Below the pieces are notes generated by a model that saw only the letters and a program-made list of their open reading frames with translations, was not told the origin of the DNA and made no database searches. Of a DNA stretch of 64,000 bases, positions 9,526-18,126 are shown one piece after another. Positions within the stretch are counted from its first letter, which is position 1, and every line of letters begins with the position of its first letter. A program made the translations under genes and the position numbers. The stretch is from Niabella yanshanensis (GTDB taxonomy: Bacteria; Bacteroidota; Bacteroidia; Chitinophagales; Chitinophagaceae). The stretch covers positions 1,426,001-1,490,000 of the forward strand of contig NZ_CP139960.1 in assembly GCF_034424215.1 (NCBI RefSeq), read 5' to 3'.

Positions 9526-12500
9526 TGAACACAATCTGTTTAGATATCGTCCTGGATTGATCATCTTTAAACGTAAGCGCGACAGCAATAGGTTCATTCA
9601 TTGGCAGTTTATTATAGCTCCATTCGTAGGGATACTGGTTGACCTGCTGTGTTTTTTTATTACAGGTTATCGTAACAGAGCAGTTCTGTAAAGGAGCTGT
9701 TTCTGCAAACCCATAGAAGGTATCCCACCCGAATGGTGAACGGATACGAAAAAGAAACACTTTGCCCCAGGGTGCTCCCAGGTCGATCACTTTCATACCA
9801 TTTTTAACAGGTGGATAGTTTTTAGCAACAACGGCAGTTTCTAACGGGACTGCTACTGCTTTAAATCCTTTAGCAGGTAGCATAACAGTCATGGTTGCGT
9901 CCTTAAAATCGATGGAAGTGGATTTACCGTCACTTTGATAACCCAAAGCTGCACCGCTTTTTTTAGCATTTGTTTTCGGTGACCACTTTAAATTGACGGT
10001 TTGTTCTGTGGCAGCTTCGGACGAAAGCAATATCCAAAACTTCCTGTCAGATGTTGCAGTCACATAGTTAATTGCAGGATTGCTGACAGACAACAATCCT
10101 TTTTGCATATACAAAGTTGCTTGTTCATCATCAAATACCTTACCCTTACCACCACCATAAACACGGTTATTAAACCACACAAAACCCTCCTGTTTACTAT
10201 ACGGGAACATTATATTTCCTCCGGACCGCTGAATCGTTTCGCTGATTAAATAATCAAGGCTGAAAGCCATATGTGCAGGAATATGGTGGTAATAAACAGA
10301 ACTCACATCCGGGCCTTTATATGGGAATGCAGCTGACATGGGCACATCGGTAAACCCTGTTGCATAATAACCCGGGTAATTAGCATAGCGCCCAATAACA
10401 CTATTGCGGGCGTAGATCTCATAAATAGGCTTTTGAGTAAACTGGTACAACCGCAGCAAGTGAGGAGCCCAGCTGCTCATAAATACCGGATGTACGTTTT
10501 GCCCCTTAACTCTTGTGAAGTAGGTGCTCGGTTGTTCCAGGCCCAGCCCTACGGGAGATACCACCCATTCGGAAACCTTCTTTTCCTGCACATCGCCGTC
10601 TTTTCTTGGAAAACCTAACCGGTAGGGAGCATTTCCCTTCCACCAGATACGTGTTACCCCGTCATAACGACCACCCGGATGAATCATTTGCAGCTGATCT
10701 TCTACTTTGGGATAGCTTCTTATTCCTGCAATCGTAAAATAAGCTCCATATCCAGCAGCTTTCAGCCATTTATCATTTTTCGTAGTTTCGTATAAGTCAA
10801 GCAGGTCCCACCATGGCGCATAAAAAGAAGCGTTATAAAACGGGATATGGCTTAATAACTTGTTGGTATTGGTATAGATTTTTTGCTTTACAAAATTGTC
10901 AGCATCTTTCTCCGCCATTGCTAACCATTTCTTTTGCCCGGTTAACCGGTAAGCCCATAGCGCCTGGTTCCATTTATGAAAATCGGTTGAGTAACCTTTC
11001 ACAGCTCTAAGCGAGTCTCCGGGTAAAGCGATATTGCTCAGCCATGGATTCAGCTCGCCCAATAAACGATGGAGGCCTAAGTAATAAGAAGTAGTAAACT
11101 GTGACTGGTAAGGATTTAATTTTAGTGTTTCGCGGGTTGCATTAAAAGCAGTAGGTACAATATCTGTGGCCCACCGGTAGCCGCTTCTTGAAATCGTAAA
11201 TTCAATGGTAGGTAAGGAGCGGGATACATACAGGTCTTCATCATTTTGCAACACTGCAAGCGACACGTTGAGTAAGGGCGTCGCATTCACCACCGTTGGA
11301 GCCGTTTTAGGATCTCCTTCAATATCATAAAAACCTTTCAACTCCGGAGCCCAGCCACCTGCGCTATCGTTCTTTGCCAGTTCGATCATATTGAACACGG
11401 CATCAGTTAGAGAAACATCCTGTTGTTTCCTGTAATCCTTTACTTCGAATACTTCGTTAGAAACTTCTTCCAAAGCGCTGTCCCAATCCCCGGTAGTTAT
11501 ACCAATAACAAAATGGCGGTCGATCAGCTGATCCTGCTGATACCGGGAGTCTTTCATACCAAACACCGGCGAAAACATTACCGGTTGCAGCTGGTTCTGC
11601 TCATTCTTCAAAGTAAATCCAACCGGTGCAAAGTCTACCGATCCCCAGTCCTTGGGAAATGATTTCAGATCTGCGGCCACATAGGCCGATACCAGCCCCT
11701 GTGCTGTTTTAGCCGATACGATAGCCAGTGGTTGTTGCATCATAGAGGAAAGCATCATTTGCGGGCCTTCAGATATGCGCTTGTATTGAAACATCGGGGC
11801 CATCATCACATTGTGCAGTTCGGCGTCGGCAATAGCCTGGAATGCGGCTACTCCCATACTGTAATAGCCGGGACGCGCCGTCTTGCAGGTCAGGCGCAAG
11901 TCAATATGTTTTTTACCGGCTGCCAGCGACCATAGCCCGGTAATAACAGAACTGTTACGCGTTACATATTGCACTTCGATTGTTTGCTGATCAATGGCGG
12001 TGGCAGATACCGGAATAGCTTCGCTAAAATTCCCCGCCTGGAAAGGATTAAACTCTTCGCCCGGCTTACGCACTTCATATTTTTTCCCTTCAAAAAGAAA
12101 ATGCGCATTTAGTTTTTTATTGTCCCAGGTTGGATAATATTTATTATAGCCAATTACTGCTGTGTCGTCATAGATAAGATATATTTTATGATCTTCTATT
12201 GAACTGCCTGATTGCAACCACTTACCATCCTTCTTAATTTCGGTTTTGCACGCAATAGCTTTTTGATGAGCCCCTCCCCTGACGAACTGCAGCCGAAGCA
12301 CCTCGTTATGTATGGTTGCTACTACTTTGTCATCAGCATGCAGCTCAAGCGGAGCACTTACCGCCTGTTGCTGACCGGACAACACCAGCTGTTCTTCCGG
12401 TCTTACTTTCCACGAAAGAAGGGTTTGCTTGTTTAACTTGTTTGGATTAATGCTGCTATCCTGTACGAAAAGGATAGCATCGCACCGGCCATAATTAAAA

Positions 12501-12922
12501 TTATGCAATCGTAAAAGAGAGGGGGCATTTTTCAAAGTCACCGCGCCCACTTTTTCCCATAAGTATCCGGGCTGACCATGTCCTCCGGCCTTCTTCAGGG
12601 TAATATCTCCAACTAACAATTGTATGAATCGCGTACGGGGATTCACATCAAAGTCGGGTGTTCGTACCCACACCGTAAAGTTGCCCGCCTGCTTTATATC
12701 AATCACAGTAAGTGCATCTGTTGCATCGTCACCGGATCCGCCTATACAACGCAATACCTGGCCGCTAAGCGTTTCCCTGTCTGGTTCTGTAAACCACTTA
12801 CCTTTAAACTGGAAGTCTGTCCCCAGCAATAAGTATTTTCCCTGTTGTGCAGAAACATTCGCCATTACCAGGATCGTAATGAAAAGCAGTACTGTTCTTA
12901 TTGTTCTACTCCAATGCATCAT
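9512..12922 (-). CDS. Large secreted putative carbohydrate-active protein with extra N-terminal domain (paralog B, 1136 aa)
   Basis: A signal peptide (residues 6-25, ending VSAQQ) is followed by a ~130-residue jelly-roll-like domain (GNFTVWVRTPDF, LLRLHNFNYGRCDAILF) resembling a carbohydrate-binding module, absent from the two other paralogs. The remainder follows the same plan as paralogs A and C: a beta-rich part, an all-helical part (LYETTKNDKWLKAAGYGAYF, SSWAPHLLRLYQF, YANYPGYYATGF, SSVYYHHIPAHMAF), the signature GGNIMFPYSKQEGFV, and a C-terminal beta domain. No family or active site recognised. It lies between paralog A (7 bp upstream) and the SGNH gene (14-bp overlap) in the susC operon. 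A lyase or exo-glycosidase role is a guess from context only. Confidence 0.75.
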   Translation of the reverse strand: MMHWSRTIRTVLLFITILVMANVSAQQGKYLLLGTDFQFKGKWFTEPDRETLSGQVLRCIGGSGDDATDALTVIDIKQAGNFTVWVRTPDFDVNPRTRFIQLLVGDITLKKAGGHGQPGYLWEKVGAVTLKNAPSLLRLHNFNYGRCDAILFVQDSSINPNKLNKQTLLSWKVRPEEQLVLSGQQQAVSAPLELHADDKVVATIHNEVLRLQFVRGGAHQKAIACKTEIKKDGKWLQSGSSIEDHKIYLIYDDTAVIGYNKYYPTWDNKKLNAHFLFEGKKYEVRKPGEEFNPFQAGNFSEAIPVSATAIDQQTIEVQYVTRNSSVITGLWSLAAGKKHIDLRLTCKTARPGYYSMGVAAFQAIADAELHNVMMAPMFQYKRISEGPQMMLSSMMQQPLAIVSAKTAQGLVSAYVAADLKSFPKDWGSVDFAPVGFTLKNEQNQLQPVMFSPVFGMKDSRYQQDQLIDRHFVIGITTGDWDSALEEVSNEVFEVKDYRKQQDVSLTDAVFNMIELAKNDSAGGWAPELKGFYDIEGDPKTAPTVVNATPLLNVSLAVLQNDEDLYVSRSLPTIEFTISRSGYRWATDIVPTAFNATRETLKLNPYQSQFTTSYYLGLHRLLGELNPWLSNIALPGDSLRAVKGYSTDFHKWNQALWAYRLTGQKKWLAMAEKDADNFVKQKIYTNTNKLLSHIPFYNASFYAPWWDLLDLYETTKNDKWLKAAGYGAYFTIAGIRSYPKVEDQLQMIHPGGRYDGVTRIWWKGNAPYRLGFPRKDGDVQEKKVSEWVVSPVGLGLEQPSTYFTRVKGQNVHPVFMSSWAPHLLRLYQFTQKPIYEIYARNSVIGRYANYPGYYATGFTDVPMSAAFPYKGPDVSSVYYHHIPAHMAFSLDYLISETIQRSGGNIMFPYSKQEGFVWFNNRVYGGGKGKVFDDEQATLYMQKGLLSVSNPAINYVTATSDRKFWILLSSEAATEQTVNLKWSPKTNAKKSGAALGYQSDGKSTSIDFKDATMTVMLPAKGFKAVAVPLETAVVAKNYPPVKNGMKVIDLGAPWGKVFLFRIRSPFGWDTFYGFAETAPLQNCSVTITCNKKTQQVNQYPYEWSYNKLPMNEPIAVALTFKDDQSRTISKQIVFNESE

Positions 12923-12929
12923 TTGTTGT

Positions 12930-15536
12930 TTAATCGAACCGGAAACTGTATACCTGAAGTCCGTACGGGTTGATATTTACCTGGTCGCCCCACGAAAAGG
13001 GAATCCGTTTACCATTTGCAGATAAGCAGTTAATACTCTCTAATTGCAAACGATGTCCTGCCATAAAACGTGATGGATTGATCTGCAAAGTGGACTGTTG
13101 CGCGTCATCATCATTATTCAATACAAACAGGTAAAACTTTTTTGTTTCCAGGTCGAGTGCGCAGAGGTAATCAATATTGGGGTTATCAAACGATACGAGC
13201 TGATCCATCAATACCAGCCGGGCTGGCTCACCGAATATCTTACCGGCATCAAATCCAAAAGTTTTATGAGGACCTACTTTAGGTGTTACAAAGCCCGAGG
13301 GAAATGCGATACGCCCCCCCGACCTCAATGATAACTCAGACATCAGGTAATCTGTTATCCAGCCTACCTGCCACCAGGCATGGTGTGGAAAAGGTCCCGC
13401 TCCTCTGTTCATAGCGCTCCAGTAATAGGAAGCCACACCCGTAGCAGGATCAACAAAAGCATCTTTAGCTAACGCCGCGGTACGGGCCATTTTAAGAAAA
13501 AGAGAATCTCGGGTCAACTCAAAAAAACGAACAAACATACCTGCGTGGCTGGCTAATAGTATAGGTCCGCTGGGATTGGCTGAACCTAAAGTGCCCCCAT
13601 GTTCAAAGCTTAAACCTACCTGGCTGATCTGCCAATCCTCTAATGTTCGCGCACCATTCTTCTTAGTGCTGCGATCCGGAATAGGGTGAGAATATATGGA
13701 TGTAGTATAATACCTTGCGGTAGTGATGGCCGCTTGCTTAAACCGAACCTGCCTGGTCATATCATACAGATCCAGCAAAGCCTGGGCGCTTTGGGCAGTT
13801 GCAAAATCAGGAGCAAACCTGGCATCGCCACAAACGCCTAAGAAGTAACCGGGCTCCACCGCGTTCTTTATAAACCAGTCAGCTGATCGCAATGCAGCAT
13901 CCAGGTATTTTTTATCGCCCAGTAGTTTGTAGGCAACCAGTAAGCCATAAAATGTAGGCCGGTAATCTTTTTGATCTGTGAACATCGGCTTTTGAGTACC
14001 ATTGTTATAAGCTACTTCCCAAAATCCTTCCGGCTTCATCTTTGCAAGCAGCCAGTCGGCAGCCAGCCTGAGTTCGGTCTTTAGTTTTTGATGCCCTGGC
14101 TCAAACAATAAAACATTCCCGATATCGAGCATCATATAATAAGTGGTAGCGATGGGCTCCGTATAAGCTCCCCATTCCTCTGTAAACCGTTTAGACCGGT
14201 ACAGGTAATACTGTCCTGCAGCAGCCCCTTTAAAAAAGTCATCTGCCGTATGTTGTTGCGCCAGTTTAAAATTCAGCGCCTGGGGTAAGCGGGTATGTTG
14301 TAGTACCGAATCGCCTGTTATGGTTCCCAGCATCCACATCGCACCATAGTCAGCATTTTTTACGGCATCCTTTTCAGATTCATGAACGCCTCCCAGATAT
14401 TCCTGGGCGCCAATAATACTCCCCTTATAGTCAAATGTGCGCCACCGGGAAGTGCTGTCATTTTTTACATAACCCAGCAACTGTTCCATTCTTTGCGATA
14501 AGGACAAATTCGTTTGCTTTAAATGCAATAGTTGATCAAAACGATACACATCATTTACTACGTGCTGGTAAACGGGATACCAGTTTTTATCTTCAATAGT
14601 AAACCTGAAATTGAACGATATAGACTCTCCTTTGTTTAAGAACGATTTTTGTTGCCCCAGCACAGGATGATACAAGGTAGGTGTTAATTGTTGATTACGA
14701 TTGACCAGAGATAAGCCCAATAACCAATCAGACTGGGTAGATTTGTCTGACAACCAGGGATGCCTGGCCGTACCCGGTTCTGCTGTCACTGCTATCGTAA
14801 CACCTTCTTTGTTGGTTAAAATGGAAGTAAGTGCCGCAGCGGTTCTTTCTCTTACAACTACAGGAACATCGGGGATACCGTGACCATAGGCATAAGCATC
14901 TACAAAGTTATTATTAATTGTTTTGCCCTGGAAAATACCGGGTATAACGGCCCAGTCAAATTGTTTTTTATCGTTTACTGTTAAAGCCGGCGTAGCTATT
15001 GAATAGTAGCCCGCAGCCCTGGCGGTTAACCTGATCGTAACCCTGAGATCATGCGCATGAACAGGATCCGGTTTCCAGGTAGCTTCTACATCCGCTACAT
15101 CCGTGTTCTGAGAAAATACAAGCGTATTCCCTACCGCCCTGCATTGTTGGGGATAGAAAGAAACTGCATTTCCTTCTTTGTTTAATGAGACCGCTGAGGT
15201 ATTGGCCTTCCAGGTTGGAATTATATAGCGATATTCCGGCTCAGGAAACAAAACCTCCCCTCCTTTTTCGTCTTTAATCACCTGGGCGTCCATTCCGGGC
15301 TGGTTCCTGCTGTAAAGTATGGTATATTGCCCTGATACTCCCGACAGGGAACGCCATTGCTGCTGCCCGTTTACCTGCAGCTGCTGTAACCGGTAGCCCT
15401 CGTTAGTGTATACCCAGTTCATGCGTAATCCACGACTTTCCAGCTTAGGCGCTTTTAACGACTGGCTATACCCGCCGATACCAGGTATCGATAACAATAC
15501 CACTGCCACAAAAATATACAAGCTCAATCGGTTCAT
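12930..15536 (-). CDS. Large secreted putative carbohydrate-active protein (paralog A, 868 aa)
   Basis: Signal peptide at residues 5-25 (FVAVVLLSIPGIGGYSQS). A beta-rich N-terminal half with IIPTWKA near residue 107 matches the NVPTWKT segment of paralog C. The helical part has YLDAALRSADWFIKN, SHAGMFVRFFEL, PHHAWWQVGWITDYLMSE and the shared signature SGGRIAFPSGFVTP. A C-terminal beta domain ends the protein. The helical repeats with 'LG-DKKYLDAALRSADWF' resemble those of six-hairpin glycosidases, but I cannot assign a GH or PL number. It is the first enzyme-like gene after susC, susD and the DUF5017 gene (7-bp spacers), so it may act early in handling the imported glycan. Confidence 0.75.
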   Translation of the reverse strand: MNRLSLYIFVAVVLLSIPGIGGYSQSLKAPKLESRGLRMNWVYTNEGYRLQQLQVNGQQQWRSLSGVSGQYTILYSRNQPGMDAQVIKDEKGGEVLFPEPEYRYIIPTWKANTSAVSLNKEGNAVSFYPQQCRAVGNTLVFSQNTDVADVEATWKPDPVHAHDLRVTIRLTARAAGYYSIATPALTVNDKKQFDWAVIPGIFQGKTINNNFVDAYAYGHGIPDVPVVVRERTAAALTSILTNKEGVTIAVTAEPGTARHPWLSDKSTQSDWLLGLSLVNRNQQLTPTLYHPVLGQQKSFLNKGESISFNFRFTIEDKNWYPVYQHVVNDVYRFDQLLHLKQTNLSLSQRMEQLLGYVKNDSTSRWRTFDYKGSIIGAQEYLGGVHESEKDAVKNADYGAMWMLGTITGDSVLQHTRLPQALNFKLAQQHTADDFFKGAAAGQYYLYRSKRFTEEWGAYTEPIATTYYMMLDIGNVLLFEPGHQKLKTELRLAADWLLAKMKPEGFWEVAYNNGTQKPMFTDQKDYRPTFYGLLVAYKLLGDKKYLDAALRSADWFIKNAVEPGYFLGVCGDARFAPDFATAQSAQALLDLYDMTRQVRFKQAAITTARYYTTSIYSHPIPDRSTKKNGARTLEDWQISQVGLSFEHGGTLGSANPSGPILLASHAGMFVRFFELTRDSLFLKMARTAALAKDAFVDPATGVASYYWSAMNRGAGPFPHHAWWQVGWITDYLMSELSLRSGGRIAFPSGFVTPKVGPHKTFGFDAGKIFGEPARLVLMDQLVSFDNPNIDYLCALDLETKKFYLFVLNNDDDAQQSTLQINPSRFMAGHRLQLESINCLSANGKRIPFSWGDQVNINPYGLQVYSFRFD

Positions 15537-15543
15537 TTTTTTG

Positions 15544-16443
15544 TTATTGAGTGATCGTAATCTCCATTTCTTTGATTGCAGACGCAGACGCTTTAACGTT
15601 TGCGTTGGTTGCTACAAGTGTTACTTTGTAGACCCCCGGCCTGGTATATACACGCCGGTATTCATACAAATTCTGTGATATATTTTTGATAGTCTCCCCC
15701 TTGTCCGGGTTGGTTTTATTGGGATTAAATTGCTTGGTGATCACCCAATCATCATCCAGCGCCAGCGGATTAGTAACCGTTAACAGCTGTACGGAAGTGA
15801 CACTCCATTTGGTTGTAGGGCCACTGAAGCTAAAAGAACTCCATCCTGCTGTTGCCATTGTAGCAATAGCGGTTTCTTCGTTTTGCTCATTTACGCTTTT
15901 CAGATCAAATGAACGGATCACCCAGCGGTTCTGGGCGCCATCAGGCTTCACAACATTAGTCTTATAACGGAAGGCTAATGCCATATTTTTATTACGTGCA
16001 GCAAACTCACTCAGGTCGATATTGCCAGAAGAGGTTTGATCCAGTCCGGATGACAGTATTGCTTTACTGGTAATATCCTCCCAGGTGGCGGCAAGTACAT
16101 TAGCTGAATCATACTTTCCATTAAAATCGGTAGAAACCAGCAACTTTAAAGTGCTCTGATCTACAGGTTTGGGTCCGTATTGAGCAAAGCTTTTAAAGTT
16201 CAGCCCGATAATATTACCCTCTACTACGGTCCTTTCTCTAAACTCATACCTGCGGCCTGGTTCACCCGACCAGAACACTATATTATCGGGCTTACCATTA
16301 AATGTAAACAAGATCGGCTCTCCCACTTTATAAGTGGCTTTTTCAAGTGTAACAGAAAAATCTTCCACTGATGCCAGCTCATAACGCTTTGTGCAGGATA
16401 CAAGCGCGGCAGATAGAATGACAATGGCTATAATCTTTTTCAT
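15544..16443 (-). CDS. DUF5017-type surface glycan-binding lipoprotein (SusE/F position)
   Basis: The 299-aa protein starts MKKIIAIVILSAALVSCTK, a textbook lipoprotein leader with the lipobox ending at Cys17. The ATG at 16443 was chosen for this reason; the longer frame from 16554 adds 37 residues that read through the susD tail. The region TYKVGEPILFTFNGKPDNI and FWSGEPGRRYEFRER is characteristic of DUF5017, an immunoglobulin-like domain of Bacteroidota glycan loci. A C-terminal PKD-like stretch (YTRPGVYKVTLVATN) follows. It lies directly after susD, where SusE/SusF-like proteins are found, so a role in holding the glycan at the cell surface is likely. Confidence 0.85.
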   Translation of the reverse strand: MKKIIAIVILSAALVSCTKRYELASVEDFSVTLEKATYKVGEPILFTFNGKPDNIVFWSGEPGRRYEFRERTVVEGNIIGLNFKSFAQYGPKPVDQSTLKLLVSTDFNGKYDSANVLAATWEDITSKAILSSGLDQTSSGNIDLSEFAARNKNMALAFRYKTNVVKPDGAQNRWVIRSFDLKSVNEQNEETAIATMATAGWSSFSFSGPTTKWSVTSVQLLTVTNPLALDDDWVITKQFNPNKTNPDKGETIKNISQNLYEYRRVYTRPGVYKVTLVATNANVKASASAIKEMEITITQ

Positions 16444-16453
16444 AAATATAATT

Positions 16454-18025
16454 TTACCAGCCGGGGTTTTGTTGAATATTGGGGTTAACGGCCAGTTCAC
16501 TGTTGGGGATAGGGAACAGGACCGAGCGTTCTGTGATTCTCTGAGCCTGGGCAATAGCCGGGTCTCTTAAGGCAGCAGGCATATTAGACTGGTATTCTCT
16601 TATCTGGGCCTGCATCGTGGAGGGATAAATGCCCCACCTGACAAGATCATGTTTGCGTAAGCCTTCAAAAGCCAGCTCCCTTAAGCGCTCACTCATAATT
16701 AAATCCTGGAAGTCCTGCTTTGAAAGTCCGGCGGGGGCGTCTATCGCGGGATCAGCGGAACCCACATCTTTACCGTATCCCCGTCTTCGCACCATATTGA
16801 TAGCCATATATGCCTGCTGCGAAGGGCCATTATTAACTTCGTTATCTGCTTCCGCGAACATGAGCAAAACATCAGCATAGCGTAACAAAGGCCAGTTAGT
16901 ACCGGTATAATTCTGATCACGGGGCAGTAGCGTTTCATATTCCCTTCTCCATTTACCATTGCTGCGTTCATATAACTGGTCTGCAGCCCAGGCAGTTCTT
17001 ACAACGGTTTGCCCGGTTGTCACAAATCTGAAGGGCGCTACCGTCCAGTCTCTCCTTAAGTCGCCGGGATCATATGCGTTATAGAGCTTAGCAGTAGCAT
17101 GAACATAATCATATCCGTAACCGGTATCTCTATTACCGCAAGTGATGCCGTTATAGCTGCCAATCATACCACCTTCCTGTATTTCGTTTTTGTTGGCTCC
17201 TTTAAACTCTACTTCCCAGATGCCCTCCCCTGTGTCGAATGCTTCCCGAACATGATTGATATAAATCTGCCTGAAATCCGGATTAAGCTTGTGTACGCCC
17301 GATTGTATGACGCTATCTGCATATTTTCTCGCTTCTGCATATTTTGACACATCGTTAAGGGGAGCGCCTGCCATGGTCAAATAAACCCGGGCCAGTATGC
17401 CCTGAACAGCCGTTTTGGTAATGCGAGTATTATACCCATAATCAGAGATGGTTCGCACCAAGCCTTCAGCCTTCTTCATGTCTTTGATAATTTGCTCATA
17501 GACTTGGGCAACCGGCGTACCCGGTAAGGGTGGTTCATAGGGGTTTTTACTCGACTGAAGTTTCAGAGGTACAGAACCAAACTCATCTGCAAGCATAAAA
17601 TAATAGTATCCTCTTAAAAAAAGTGCTTGTCCTTTGATCTCGTTGCGCCTCTGTTCACTAACACTTGTAGCCTTATCAATATTCTCCAATAGCATATTAG
17701 CTCTTTCAATACCTACATAGATAGATTCCCAATGCCGGTTTATTTCCAATGTTGAGGCATCAATGATATTGGCATTAATACCCGAAGTTTGGCTCTTCAT
17801 AAAAAACTCATCGCTGAAAACCAGATAACAGGCCATACCCTGGGAGTACATACGGTTATCGCCGAGCCTGTCGTACACGCCGGCAAGCGCTGACTCAAGC
17901 TCCATTTCGCTATTGTAGTAATTGGAAGGATGAACAAAGTCCTGTGGTGTAGTGTCCAGTATTTTATTACAGCTACCGGTTGCCACCAGTAGTACAACCA
18001 GAGTATAACAGTAAATCAATTTCAT
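16454..18025 (-). CDS. SusD/RagB family outer-membrane glycan-binding lipoprotein
   Basis: The 523-aa product has a lipoprotein leader (LIYCYTLVVLLVATGSC), then NKILDTTPQDF, the usual start of a mature SusD. Tetratricopeptide-like helices follow (QRRNEIKGQALFLRGYYYFMLADEFGSVPL, a SusD hallmark, here abbreviated by its central FLRGYYYFMLADEFG). The C-terminal SusD block includes MSERLRELAFEGLRKHDLVR and FPIPNSELAVNPNI. SusD lies over the SusC channel and captures oligosaccharide. I chose the ATG at 18025; the frame from 18109 adds 28 residues ahead of the leader. It lies 101 bp downstream of susC. Confidence 0.95.
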   Translation of the reverse strand: MKLIYCYTLVVLLVATGSCNKILDTTPQDFVHPSNYYNSEMELESALAGVYDRLGDNRMYSQGMACYLVFSDEFFMKSQTSGINANIIDASTLEINRHWESIYVGIERANMLLENIDKATSVSEQRRNEIKGQALFLRGYYYFMLADEFGSVPLKLQSSKNPYEPPLPGTPVAQVYEQIIKDMKKAEGLVRTISDYGYNTRITKTAVQGILARVYLTMAGAPLNDVSKYAEARKYADSVIQSGVHKLNPDFRQIYINHVREAFDTGEGIWEVEFKGANKNEIQEGGMIGSYNGITCGNRDTGYGYDYVHATAKLYNAYDPGDLRRDWTVAPFRFVTTGQTVVRTAWAADQLYERSNGKWRREYETLLPRDQNYTGTNWPLLRYADVLLMFAEADNEVNNGPSQQAYMAINMVRRRGYGKDVGSADPAIDAPAGLSKQDFQDLIMSERLRELAFEGLRKHDLVRWGIYPSTMQAQIREYQSNMPAALRDPAIAQAQRITERSVLFPIPNSELAVNPNIQQNPGW

Positions 18026-18126
18026 TCGCGGGTATTTATTGAGTTGAATCGAATGGAATATTTTCAAATACACTTCTTTATGAAAAGAATTTTTATGAGT
18101 ACATTTCATTGTAAAAGCATTTATCG

